A stretch of 59,692 bases of DNA from NCBI RefSeq assembly GCF_900108505.1, contig NZ_FNWU01000010.1, positions 1 to 59,692 of the forward strand, in the 5' to 3' direction. Source of the stretch: Halopenitus malekzadehii (lineage in GTDB: Archaea > Halobacteriota > Halobacteria > Halobacteriales > Haloferacaceae). A program made the translations under genes and the position numbers. How positions within the stretch are numbered: the first letter of the stretch is position 1; the number at the start of each line of letters is the position of its first letter. Shown here in pieces: positions 8,670-16,725 of the stretch. The notes under the pieces were generated by a model. It saw only the letters and a program-made list of their open reading frames with translations. It was not told where the DNA came from and did not search any database.

Positions 8670-8699
8670 CGGTTCCGGGATGCAGTCTGTGACTCCTCG

Positions 8700-8975
8700 C
8701 TATTCAGAGGCTTTCATCGTCAATCCAACGGAGCGATACGCCCGATAGAGACGAATTATCCAGACCCACGCGATAACGGACAGGACTAACAGAACCGTTA
8801 TTTGGACAATGGATTCCGTAACTGTGTTCGTTAGTAATTGAACGATGAGAATGGCTGGATAGAGGGCAAAAAACAGAGCAAGAACCAACCCGACCCCTTT
8901 CAGATACGTGAACAGGTTTTGTTCCACTTTTCGGGATAACTCAAGGTCGACCAAGTATCTTCGGTTGGTACTCAC
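8700..8975 (-). CDS. Small two-helix membrane protein, unknown function
   Basis: A 91-residue protein with two strong membrane helices (about 29-50 and 58-76: GVGLVLALFFALYPAILIV and IVQITVLLVLSVIAWVWII). The N-terminus is charged and the C-terminus short and basic. No family is recognised. The local base composition is clearly less GC-rich than the neighbouring genes, which may mean recent acquisition. It is divergent from the creatininase-family gene and converges with the ABC exporter. Confidence 0.65.
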   Translation of the reverse strand: MSTNRRYLVDLELSRKVEQNLFTYLKGVGLVLALFFALYPAILIVQLLTNTVTESIVQITVLLVLSVIAWVWIIRLYRAYRSVGLTMKASE

Positions 8976-9100
8976 ATACTCTGTCTTGATCGGCTCCCAA
9001 GGAGCGATATACGCATTCTAACTGTTCTATACCGCCCCGTTTGGTGTTCGTATTCTCGGAAATGTGTTGAATAAAGACCCCGGACCCCCTGGATGCTGAT

Positions 9101-9853
9101 ATGCACCTCTCGGATTCGACCTGGACCGACGTCCGCGACGCGACGATCGACGCGGCGCTCGTTCCGGTCGGCAGCACCGAACAGCACGGCCCCCACGCGC
9201 CGCTTGGAACCGATGCGCTCACGGCCGCCGCCGTCGCGACCGAGACGGCGGATCGATACGCCACGGCGGAGTCTCGCTCCGGCGACCTCCTCGTGGCGCC
9301 GACGATCCCGGTCGGGATCGCCGAGGAGCACCGTGGCTTCGACGGGACGCTGTGGGTGTCCCCGGACACCTTCCGCGCGTACGTCCGCGAGACGGCCGCC
9401 TCGCTGGTCCACCACGGGATCGGCCGCGTCGTGTTCGTGAACGGTCACGGTGGCAACGTCGACGCCCTCGCGGAGGTTGCCCGCCGGTTCTCCCGCGATC
9501 CGGACCACGGCGGCTACGCGGTCGCGTTCACCTGGTTCGCGGCGGTCGGCGAGCACGCCGGCGATATGGGCCACGGCGGTCCCCTCGAGACGGCGCTCCT
9601 CCGGGCGACCCACCCGGACCTCGTTCGCGAGGACCGGATCGCGGCGGCAGCCGCCGACGCGGCCGACCGCTGGGGCAAGTGGGTCGCCGGCGTCAACCTG
9701 GAGCACGATTCCGACGCGTTCACGGCTAACGGCGTCGTCGGCGATCCGCGGGAGGGTGACCGCGAGCGCGGTGAGCGTCTGCTCGAGCTCGCGAGCAAGT
9801 CGCTCGTGGAGCTCGCGGCGGCGGTCGCCGACCGCGACCTCGACGTCGACTGA
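9101..9853 (+). CDS. Creatininase-family amidohydrolase
   Basis: A 250-residue protein with the metal-binding pattern of the creatininase fold: VPVGSTEQHGPHAPLGTD (Glu and His ligands, residues 22-39), EEHRGFDGTLW, FVNGHGGN and GDMGHGGPLETALL. Archaeal members include ArfB, the formamide hydrolase of riboflavin and F420 biosynthesis, and in other lineages the mycofactocin protease MftE. ArfB is the likeliest role in a haloarchaeon, and a riboflavin synthase gene lies 18 kb away, but the exact reaction is inference. The ATG start follows an AT-rich leader shared divergently with the small membrane protein. Confidence 0.85.
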   Translation: MHLSDSTWTDVRDATIDAALVPVGSTEQHGPHAPLGTDALTAAAVATETADRYATAESRSGDLLVAPTIPVGIAEEHRGFDGTLWVSPDTFRAYVRETAASLVHHGIGRVVFVNGHGGNVDALAEVARRFSRDPDHGGYAVAFTWFAAVGEHAGDMGHGGPLETALLRATHPDLVREDRIAAAAADAADRWGKWVAGVNLEHDSDAFTANGVVGDPREGDRERGERLLELASKSLVELAAAVADRDLDVD

Positions 9854-9892
9854 TCGATATCGCCTGACCGGCGTTGCCTGATCGACGCTCGT
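9851..9892. repeat. 14 bp imperfect tandem repeat x3 starting at the stop codon
   Basis: Units at 9851, 9865 and 9879 (TGATCGATATCGCC, TGACCGGCGTTGCC, TGATCGACGCTCGT) each begin with TGA. The first TGA is the stop of the creatininase-family gene. Confidence 0.7.
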
Positions 9893-9922
9893 CCGACGTA
9901 CAGTCCGAGCGACCGTGGAGCG

Positions 9923-10396
9923 CTACTCCTCGGCTTCTTCGGCCTCGGCCGCGTCCGCCTCCTCGGCGTCCATATCCGCGTCCGTGTCCGTCTCGGCTGC
10001 CTCGTTCGCTGCCGCGTCCTGGAGCGCGTCGCGGATGGCGGGGACCGTGCCGGTGAGGTCGCCGACGTCCTCGGCGGCGTCCTCGAGGTCGGTGATCTGG
10101 TCGGCCAGGTCGTCGATCGCCGCCTCGAGGTCCTCGGCGTCCTCGAAGGCGTCCGCGCGCTCGCCGAGCACGTAGGCCTTCTTCGCCTGTCGGAGATGGT
10201 CGGTCGCCTCGCCGGCGTCAAGGGCCGATTTGAGGCCGTTGAGTACGCCCAGAACGTTCTCAGCCTCCGTCTCCCAGATCGAGTCGGGGTCGGGAAGTTC
10301 GGCGCGTGCCGCCTCCAGGTGGCTCTCGACCTCCGCGCGCGTTTCGGCGGCTGCTTCGCCGAACAGGTCGTCGTCGTCGAACGTCGACTGGCTCAT
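9923..10396 (-). CDS. DUF5790-like haloarchaeal protein
   Basis: A 157-residue very acidic soluble protein (MSQSTFDDDDLFGEAA... start). The middle part is predicted helical, with regularly spaced hydrophobics (VLGVLNGLKSALDAGEATDHLRQAKKAYVLGERADAF), and the last 25 residues are Asp/Glu/Ala only. The pattern matches a conserved haloarchaeal family that I recall as DUF5790; no function is known. It stands alone and converges with the creatininase-family gene. Confidence 0.75.
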   Translation of the reverse strand: MSQSTFDDDDLFGEAAAETRAEVESHLEAARAELPDPDSIWETEAENVLGVLNGLKSALDAGEATDHLRQAKKAYVLGERADAFEDAEDLEAAIDDLADQITDLEDAAEDVGDLTGTVPAIRDALQDAAANEAAETDTDADMDAEEADAAEAEEAEE

Positions 10397-10494
10397 ACGT
10401 ACCGATTCTCCCCGTCACCCTTTAAAAGCGACCCCGAAAGCGGAAGTGAAACGCGCAACGAAACGAAGGGTACGGCCACATCGATCGATGCCGA

Positions 10495-11049
10495 TCACTT
10501 CGGCTCCGCTTTCGTCGTGGGCGCTGGTTCGGCGATCTCGACGACGTGCTCCACGGTGACCGGATTCGATCCTGGATCCGTCTTCAACGCGGTATGGTCG
10601 AGGACGAACAGGTACTCGCCCCGGTCGAGCTCGACGGTCATCTCGGCCTCACGGACCCCGATCCGGCTATATTCGTTCACGATCCGCACGTCGCGGGCGC
10701 CCTCGATGTACGCGTCGTAGGCGTCCCGCTCGAGGACGAGACAGTCGACCGGCGTCGATCCGGCGACGGTCACCTCGTAGTGGAGGACGTCTCCGCGCGC
10801 AGTCGGCGCGTTCGTGATCGCGATCGCCGTGAACTCGCCCGGCTGCAGCGTCGGCGCTCCCGTGGACCGGAACGTTCGGACTGCTCGTCGGTCGTCGGTC
10901 GGGTAGTCGTCGCCGTGATCCGGAACGCCGTCACCGTCCGTATCCGGCGCGGGCGTCGGCGTCGCTCGGTCGCCGCCGGATAGACAGCCGCCGAGCGCGA
11001 TCGAGCCGAGGGTTCCGAGGAGGGCGCGGCGTGAGATCCGTCTCCGCAT
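10495..11049 (-). CDS. Tat-exported lipoprotein with calcium-binding-like repeat
   Basis: A 184-residue protein from ATG at 11049. This start is preferred over in-frame upstream ones because a TATA box (11071-11078) lies 26 bp before it, giving a leaderless transcript. The N-terminus MRRRISRRALLGTLGSIALG is a twin-arginine signal followed by GC, a lipobox, so the mature protein should be lipid-anchored outside the cell. Residues after the lipobox carry DTDGDGVPDHGDDYP, the aspartate pattern of thrombospondin-3-like or dockerin-like calcium loops. The rest is a beta-rich domain of unknown family. Confidence 0.8.
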   Translation of the reverse strand: MRRRISRRALLGTLGSIALGGCLSGGDRATPTPAPDTDGDGVPDHGDDYPTDDRRAVRTFRSTGAPTLQPGEFTAIAITNAPTARGDVLHYEVTVAGSTPVDCLVLERDAYDAYIEGARDVRIVNEYSRIGVREAEMTVELDRGEYLFVLDHTALKTDPGSNPVTVEHVVEIAEPAPTTKAEPK

Positions 11050-11070
11050 ATCTCTCGGGTTAGCTCGGTC

Positions 11071-11078
11071 GCTTATAA
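11071..11078 (-). promoter_or_regulatory. TATA box of the lipoprotein gene
   Basis: ATTTATAAG on the minus strand centred about 26 bp before the ATG at 11049, spacing expected of a leaderless haloarchaeal transcript. Confidence 0.65.
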
Positions 11079-11360
11079 ATGCGGTCCTCGCCGAGCACGT
11101 TCTCCGCCGACGAATCACGACGACGTCTCCGGACCGCAGCACGGCGGATACTCGACCAACGTGGCTCCCTCACCGTGCCCGAGTTCGCTGATCGACCGTT
11201 CCAGTCGCCGCGAGTCGATGGTGTGCTCCGTTGAATGTGTTATAAATTGACACAACGTGTATGCTGAATACAGGTCCGGATTTGTTACATCAGGACACAC
11301 GGTATCTTGGAATTCTACACGAATCATCGAGACACATACTATGAAAGAAAACGCATTTAT
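11079..11360. other. Intergenic stretch without a convincing gene
   Basis: This AT-richer stretch between divergent genes holds a TATA-like TTATAAA near 11240 and a 92-codon open frame on the minus strand (11115-11393) ending YPPCCGPETSS. The frame starts without a usable promoter spacing, has an unusual composition for a haloarchaeal protein and matches no family I recognise. I do not call it a gene. Confidence 0.4.
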
Positions 11361-11375
11361 GTCAGAATTCCTGAC
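11361..11375. promoter_or_regulatory. Inverted repeat next to the TauE promoter, possible operator
   Basis: GTCAG-AATTC-CTGAC is an inverted repeat directly downstream of the TATA-like GCATTTATG (11353-11361) and 18 bp before the TauE ATG. Its position would let a dimeric repressor block transcription start. This is inference from position and symmetry. Confidence 0.35.
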
Positions 11376-11392
11376 CGTAGCGCTAACTCGCA

Positions 11393-11743
11393 ATGAGCAC
11401 GTCCTCGCCGTCAGATACTGTCCAGAAGACCTTCCTCAAGTATCAGCACGTGTTTGTGTTCCTCGCCCCGCTGCTGTTCGTGGTGGGCGTGTATTTCGTG
11501 GCTCCGACGGAAGCGTCGGGACTGAGCTACTGGCTGGAGTACTGGTGGCTCTTCTTCGCCTTCCTCGTCGGCGCTACCATCGTCAATACGGTCGGTATCA
11601 GCGGATCCGCACTCTTCGTCCCGTTCCTCATCTTCCTGTTCCCGCTCATCGCCGGTGAGACACTCACGCCCGAGACGCTCGTGAAGGTCGGGCTCATCAG
11701 CGAGTCGTTCGGCCTCTCCAGTTCCGCGCTCGCGTTCATTCAG
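11393..11743 (+). pseudogene. TauE/SafE-family permease, N-terminal fragment
   Basis: About 117 codons encode the first half of a sulfite exporter TauE/SafE-type permease: VFVFLAPLLFVVGVYFVAP, YWWLFFAFLVGATIVNTVGISGSALFVPFLIF and LTPETLVKVGLISESFGLSSSALAFIQ, the last being a family signature. The frame then runs into the IS element and stops at 11782. The C-terminal part resumes at 13234. The two parts together give about 235 residues, against roughly 330-350 expected for haloarchaeal homologues (from memory), so about 100 central codons are missing as well as interrupted. Confidence 0.85.
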
Positions 11744-11749
11744 CCGCGG

Positions 11750-13233
11750 TTTCGAGGCGGAGCCTCCGGCCGCAAGGAGTGAGCGAGGCGAACGAGTAGG
11801 CCGGAGAGGAAGCCGACAATTCCTACGCAGACCACGGACTGTGGCCGCCTTTTCTCCCCAACGCTAATAAACCACCAGCCACACATCTGACGTATGGAGG
11901 TGCGGCGCACTGTCCCGGTCAAACTCGACGTGGACAGCGACGACGCCGCACTTCTCCGCGAAACAGTTGATGAGTTTCTGTGGGCCGCCAACTACGTCGT
12001 GGACCACGCTTGGCAGGGCGAATACAAGACGACCAGCAAGGCACAGTTGCAGGAGGAAACCTACGACGAGGTCCGCGACCGGACACGGTTGCACGCCAAT
12101 CTCGTCCAGAACGCCCGCAACAAGGCCGCCGACGCCGTTCAGGGCGTCGTCGCTCGCTGGAAACAGGGCGAGTACGCTGGCAAACCACATTTCTCGAAGC
12201 CGACCGTGGTGTACGACAAGCGGTGCGCCACGTTCCACGACGAGTACGTGTCGCTGGCGACCGTAGATGGACGTATCGAAGTCGTGTACGTTCTGCCAGA
12301 CGAGGACCGCGACACACCTCACAGCCGGTATCTCGACAACGACGACTACGTGGTGACGGGAGCGGAACTCCACAACAGGGACGGCGAGTGGTTCCTCCAT
12401 CTTCGCACAAAGGCGGTGGTGGAGTCCGACACGCCGGAACAGGCGACGACCGGGCACAGGACAGTCCTCGGCGTTGACCTCGGCGTGAACCAACTCGCGG
12501 TCACTTCGACGGGCACGTTCTGGAGCGGTCGCGAGTTCGACCACTGGCGGCGCGAGTACGAGAAACGCCGTGCATCCTTCCAGCAGTGTGGGTCACGTCA
12601 CGCCCACGAGAACATCCAGTCGGTCGGGCGCAAAGAGACGGGGCGGTTCAAACTGATGCTCCACCGGATTGCGAACGGCATCATCGAAGAAGCCGCCGAA
12701 AACGGTTGTACGGTCATCGCCTTCGAGGAGTTGACCGGCATCCGCGACCGCCTCTCGGGTGCTTCGTGGGGACACAAGTGGGCCTTTGAGCGGTTGTACG
12801 AGTACGTCGAATACAAGGCCGAACCCAACGGCATCGACGTGGAGCAGGTGGACCCGGAGAATACGTCACGCCGTTGCTCACACTGTGGGTTTACGCATCC
12901 GGACAACCGCGACGGCGAGGTGTTCGCGTGCCTGAAATGTGGCTACGAGAACCACGCTGACTACAACGCGGCGAAAAACGTCGGACTGCGGTATCTCCGC
13001 CGTAACCAAACTGGGGACGGCGGAGGCGCACCCGTAGGCGTGCGCTTGAATCGCGGGACGCTGAACGCGAACGGAGAATATGAATCTCCTGCCGAAAATT
13101 CCGGCCAGAGCGGGAGTCCACGCGAAAGCCCCATCACCAGAACTGAAGGTTCTGGTTAGCAGTCAGAAGCTCCGCTTCTGACGACACCCTCAACGAAGCG
13201 AACGGCGAAGCCGTGAGCGAGTAGGGTGGGGTA
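11750..13233 (+). mobile_element. IS605/IS1341-type element with TnpB only
   Basis: The element lies inside the TauE gene. Hairpins mark both ends: left 11764-11806 (CTCCGGCC / GGCCGGAG) and right 13185-13228 (CACCCT / AGGGTG), each with the internal motif resembling AAGGAG...GAGTAGG. A further 8 bp stem (GTCAGAAG / CTTCTGAC) sits at 13162-13182 after tnpB. There is no TnpA transposase gene, so mobility would need a transposase from elsewhere. Exact boundaries are estimates. Confidence 0.8.
11894..13159 (+). CDS. tnpB: TnpB, RNA-guided nuclease of an IS605/IS1341-type element
   Basis: A 421-residue TnpB with an apparently intact RuvC-like active site: Asp in [12 protein letters not shown], Glu in [13 protein letters not shown] and the third Asp in [13 protein letters not shown]. 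The zinc finger CSHCG...CLKCGY lies between the last two. TnpB proteins are RNA-guided DNA nucleases, ancestors of Cas12, that use an RNA made from the 3' end of the element. Here tnpB stops about 70 bp before the right end, leaving room for hairpins 13162-13182 and 13185-13228 as the RNA scaffold. The C-terminal tail after the catalytic region is Gly/Asn/Pro-rich. Confidence 0.93.
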   Translation: MEVRRTVPVKLDVDSDDAALLRETVDEFLWAANYVVDHAWQGEYKTTSKAQLQEETYDEVRDRTRLHANLVQNARNKAADAVQGVVARWKQGEYAGKPHFSKPTVVYDKRCATFHDEYVSLATVDGRIEVVYVLPDEDRDTPHSRYLDNDDYVVTGAELHNRDGEWFLHLRTKAVVESDTPEQATTGHRTVLGVDLGVNQLAVTSTGTFWSGREFDHWRREYEKRRASFQQCGSRHAHENIQSVGRKETGRFKLMLHRIANGIIEEAAENGCTVIAFEELTGIRDRLSGASWGHKWAFERLYEYVEYKAEPNGIDVEQVDPENTSRRCSHCGFTHPDNRDGEVFACLKCGYENHADYNAAKNVGLRYLRRNQTGDGGGAPVGVRLNRGTLNANGEYESPAENSGQSGSPRESPITRTEGSG

Positions 13234-13590
13234 GTTTACGGACTCGCTGGCTTCGGGATCGGCGAACTGGGCATCATCTCGATGCTTCGGACCGAGGTGC
13301 CGGTGAGAGTCGCCATCGGCACCAACCACATCGTCGTCGCGCTGACCGCGGTGCTGGCGTCACTGGTCCACGTCTTCGGCGGCCAGTACGTCCCCGGCGG
13401 CCACAGTATGAGCCTCGCGTCAACTCCGTGGAATATGGTCGTCTGGACGGTCCCGGCGACGGTCACCGGCGGCCAGATCGCGCCGTACATCTCAGCGACG
13501 CTGGACACGAGTCTCATCAAGGAGGGCGTCGGCGTGCTCTTTGCGATCATCGCCGTCGCGCTGTTCGTGATGGCGGCCGGTGGCTTCTAG
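13234..13590 (+). pseudogene. TauE/SafE-family permease, C-terminal fragment
   Basis: The frame resumes directly after the IS with VYGLAGFGIGELGIISMLRT, a strongly conserved TauE/SafE motif, followed by HIVVALTAVLASLVHVF, MVVWTVPATVTGGQIAPYI and a final helix VLFAIIAVALFVMAAGGF. It matches the N-terminal fragment at 11393 as the second half of one gene. No start codon with promoter precedes it, so expression is unlikely. Confidence 0.85.
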
Positions 13591-13679
13591 GTCGGCGAAC
13601 GTCCTTCGCTCGACAATCCGTGCGGACGTCACCGGATCCCCCGGGTATATTTATTCCGGTTGGTGGCAATAGTTCTCAT

Positions 13680-14321
13680 ATGACCCACTACCCGGACGGC
13701 CACCTCGGCCACATCAGCGACATCGAACGGGCAGCACAGGAGGAGCGTGATCCGCACCGACGGGCGATGCTGTGGAACTACCTCCACCACGCCGCCCTCG
13801 AAGTGAGCGGCGACTGGAAAGCCATCTTCGATCCCGAGATGATCGTCGACGATCCGCAGTACGTGATGCGTCTCGGTACGGAAGCGCCGATCGTACTCGA
13901 TGGCACCGAGGAGGTGAAGGCGTTCTACGAGGCCGGCGAGGAGGACGTCTTCCTGCTCTCCGACGAGGACGGCCACCAGTTGTTCGTCAACGAGTGGGGG
14001 ATCGCCGACTTGGCGACGTACGTCGAGTTTCTGTCCGGCGACGATCTCATCGCCGACGGGCTCGGCAAGCCGTATTACCGGAACGACGTCGAGGGAATCG
14101 ATCCCGACGCGATGTATAAGCGAACCTGCCGCCAGGCGATGTTCTGGCCCTACGACGACGACGCCCGCCTCATCGGCGAACAGGTGTATCAGCTCGAACC
14201 GTTCGCGGTGGAGCGAGTCGATCCTGGCGCCGTTCCCACGGTTGAGGAGATCGCCTCGATCACGGAACCGTACTATCCGGAGAACACCGATGGACCGACG
14301 CCCGTCCGCAGCGACACGTGA
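13680..14321 (+). CDS. Conserved protein with NTF2/SnoaL-like appearance
   Basis: A 213-residue soluble protein beginning MTHYPDGHLGHISDIERAA. The start is fixed by a TATA-like TATATTTATT about 30 bp upstream and the ATG at 13680. A helical N-terminus (LWNYLHHAALEVSGDWKAIF), then MIVDDPQYVMRL and GTEEVKAFYEA resemble the NTF2/SnoaL-like fold, in which a cone-shaped pocket binds a small molecule. The fold assignment is tentative and no catalytic residues are identified. The gene stands between the broken TauE gene and tRNA-Arg. Confidence 0.7.
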   Translation: MTHYPDGHLGHISDIERAAQEERDPHRRAMLWNYLHHAALEVSGDWKAIFDPEMIVDDPQYVMRLGTEAPIVLDGTEEVKAFYEAGEEDVFLLSDEDGHQLFVNEWGIADLATYVEFLSGDDLIADGLGKPYYRNDVEGIDPDAMYKRTCRQAMFWPYDDDARLIGEQVYQLEPFAVERVDPGAVPTVEEIASITEPYYPENTDGPTPVRSDT

Positions 14322-14507
14322 TCATCGTGTCAGAAGTGAGCGTCCGGGGTTCCACAACTCCTCGGTGGCCTCGTGGTCGCAGACCATCCGCCAGAAGTGA
14401 TGGCTGATGACGAGAGACTCCGCCTCTCGAACCACTTGACCACGAGGTACTTCACACCTCTTCAGTGACCTCGTGGTCAAAGATCATCGTATCAGAAGTG
14501 AACGTCC
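14320..14507. repeat. 26 bp direct repeat plus inverted copies after a gene end
   Basis: 14320-14345 and 14482-14507 are near-identical (two differences) and share GATCATCGT and TCAGAAGTGA. The first copy starts within the stop codon of the preceding gene. Between them, CCTCGTGGTC occurs twice and its reverse complement GACCACGAGG once, so the stretch can fold extensively. No gene is seen here. Confidence 0.75.
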
Positions 14508-14598
14508 TGACGGAGTTCCACGCGAGCGAAGCGAGCGTGGAGCTAGTCAGGACGTGAACGGAGTGAGTGAAACGAACGAAGTGAACGTCCTGACGGAG
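14498..14598. repeat. 18 bp duplication of the tRNA-Arg 3' end
   Basis: GTGAACGTCCTGACGGAG occurs at 14498-14515 and again at 14581-14598, where it covers the 3' end of tRNA-Arg. An inverted partner, GTCAGGACG, lies at 14546-14554. This is compatible with an old attachment site or a failed duplication; no integrase is present. Confidence 0.6.
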
Positions 14599-14658
14599 AT
14601 TTGAACTCCGGTCCCTGGCTCCGCAAGCCAAGAGGATAGTCCACTACCCTACCAGGAC
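14586..14658 (-). tRNA. tRNA-Arg(GCG)
   Basis: On the minus strand the acceptor stem GTCCTGG pairs with TCAGGAC (discriminator G). The anticodon stem TTGGC/GCCAG encloses loop TTGCGGA with anticodon GCG, and the T-arm contains TTCAAAT. No CCA and no intron. Confidence 0.93.
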
Positions 14659-14874
14659 TCATCTTCCAGTAACCGGGAGATACTTAAGATGGTTACGGTC
14701 CGTCGGCGTGTGTGGGGTCCGGGAACACGGTCGCCGATCCGACGCGGGAGCGGGTCACCGGAACCGTGGCGATAGGGACCACGATCTGCGACGGTGATGG
14801 CCCCGAACGCCGCGATTCGACGCAGCTGGCCGAACCCACGTCGTTTATCCGGCCGGGACCCCTGTAGGGGTACA

Positions 14875-16725
14875 ATGACCGAAGCCGACCCGACCGTGAC
14901 CCGTCTGTTCGGTGGTCCGGGCAGCGGGAAGACGACCGCGTTGCTCGACCGCGTCGACGACCTCCTCCAGGACGACGACGTCGACGTTCGCGACGTGCTC
15001 GTGGTCTCGTACACCCGTGCGGCCGCCGCGGAGGTCCGCGATCGTCTCGCCGAGCGACTCGACATCTCCCCGCGCTCGCTGCAGGGGAACGTCTGCACGA
15101 TGCACGCGAAGGCCTACGAGCTGCTCAACCTCTCGCGCGGCGACGTGGTCGGCGAGGACGACAAATCCGACTTCTGTGAGGAGTTCGGGATCGAGTTCGA
15201 GGACGAGTACGGTGGCGCCAACCGCCGAACCGCGCGATCGACGACGATCGGCAACAAGATCATCGCGACCTCCCAGTGGCTCCAGCGGACGAAACGCGAC
15301 GTCGCCGACTGGTACGACGTGCCCTTCCAGTGGGACGTCGAGGAGGTTCGCCTGCCGCCCGAGACCGACCCGAACGCCCAGGAGGGGAACAAGTACACGC
15401 CGACGTGGTCCGCGGACGACGACCGGATCGACGTCCCCGAGACGATCCGTGCCTGGCGGGCCTACAAGGGTGAGCACGAGCTCGTCGGCTTCGCGGATAT
15501 GCTCGAGCGCGTCGCCCAGCGTTCGCTCGTTCCGAACGTCGACTACCTCGTGATCGACGAGTTTCAGGACATCACGACCCTGCAGTACGACGTCTTCGAG
15601 GAGTGGCTCCCCCACGTGGAGAAGGCGCTCATCGCCGGCGACGACGACCAGGTCGTCTACGCCTGGCAGGGTGCCGATCCCGACCTCCTGCTCGATACCG
15701 ACGTCGACGAGGACGTCGTGCTCCCCAACTCCTACCGGCTGCCCTCCCGGATCCTCAACGTCGTCAACGCGGAGATTCGCCACATCGACAAGCGCCAGGA
15801 GAAGGATCTCCGGCCGCGCAAGGAGGGCGGGGACGTCGAGGCCATCGAGAGCCCCTCGATGCTCGAGCTCGTCCGCAACGTCCGGTACACGATCGACGAC
15901 GACGACGGCAGCGTGATGTGTCTGTTCCGGGCGCGCTACCAGATGTTCGACTTTATCGACGAGTTCATCGACCACGGCATCCCGTTCAAGCTGCTCACGG
16001 ACGGTCGGATGTGGACGGATCGGCTCACCGACTACGTCCGGGCGATCGAGAAGTACAACGACGGCGAGCCCGTTACCGGTCTCGAGGCCCGCCGGCTTGC
16101 GGATATGCTTCAGGAGTCGACGTTCGGGACGAACGAGCGCGACGACTTCTACGACTACCTCGACGATCGCGAGGAGACGGCTGACACCGACGATATCACC
16201 GATATCAAGGTCGATTCCGACGTGATCGACGAGTACGCGCCGTTTATGCCCGACCGGGCGAGCGCCAGCGATATGGTCCGGAAGGTGACGAGCTTCCAGC
16301 GCAACTCGGTGGAGGCCTACTTCGACGGCGACTACCAGGACGTCGACCCGAGTCGCGTCCGGATCGGCACAATCCACTCCGCGAAGGGCCGCGAGGCCGA
16401 CCACGTCTTCGTCTCGACGGACCTTACCGAGAAGGTGGTTGAACAGCTCGCCGCCTCCGTGGATGATCCGACCGACGTCGACGGCGTCGAAGAGTTCACC
16501 AAATCTACCAGTCCGGTGCCGGTGCTCACCGACAACGAGCGCCGCGTCTTCTACGTCGGGATGTCCCGGGCCCGCGAGCGGCTCGTGATCCTCGAGAACC
16601 TCATCACCGGCGCGCCGACGCTCCCCGTGAGCGTCCTGCTGTTCAATGAGCTGCGCGATGAGCCGCCCGCCGAGCTGGTCGAGGAGGTTCAGGCCGAACT
16701 GGCCGCTCCCGAACCGGAGCCGTGA
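14875..16725 (+). CDS. UvrD/Rep-like superfamily 1 DNA helicase
   Basis: A 616-residue SF1A helicase. Motifs: Walker A FGGPGSGKTTALL (14-22), motif Ia VVSYTRAAAAEVRDRL, motif II VIDEFQDIT, motif III IAGDDDQVVYAWQGADP, motif IV NSYRLP, motif V IGTIHSAKGREADHVF and motif VI VFYVGMSRARERLVIL. All are complete. The start ATG at 14875 is preferred over an earlier in-frame codon because TTTATCC (14844-14850) gives TATA spacing. Such helicases act in repair or in removing proteins from DNA; no nuclease domain is fused. The stop overlaps the next gene's GTG as GTGA, indicating coupling. Confidence 0.92.
   Translation: MTEADPTVTRLFGGPGSGKTTALLDRVDDLLQDDDVDVRDVLVVSYTRAAAAEVRDRLAERLDISPRSLQGNVCTMHAKAYELLNLSRGDVVGEDDKSDFCEEFGIEFEDEYGGANRRTARSTTIGNKIIATSQWLQRTKRDVADWYDVPFQWDVEEVRLPPETDPNAQEGNKYTPTWSADDDRIDVPETIRAWRAYKGEHELVGFADMLERVAQRSLVPNVDYLVIDEFQDITTLQYDVFEEWLPHVEKALIAGDDDQVVYAWQGADPDLLLDTDVDEDVVLPNSYRLPSRILNVVNAEIRHIDKRQEKDLRPRKEGGDVEAIESPSMLELVRNVRYTIDDDDGSVMCLFRARYQMFDFIDEFIDHGIPFKLLTDGRMWTDRLTDYVRAIEKYNDGEPVTGLEARRLADMLQESTFGTNERDDFYDYLDDREETADTDDITDIKVDSDVIDEYAPFMPDRASASDMVRKVTSFQRNSVEAYFDGDYQDVDPSRVRIGTIHSAKGREADHVFVSTDLTEKVVEQLAASVDDPTDVDGVEEFTKSTSPVPVLTDNERRVFYVGMSRARERLVILENLITGAPTLPVSVLLFNELRDEPPAELVEEVQAELAAPEPEP

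Noticed and set aside
11115-11393. 92-codon minus-strand frame ending YPPCCGPETSS
   Set aside because: Composition is unlike haloarchaeal proteins, promoter spacing is poor and no family is recognised; kept only as a note in the gap description.
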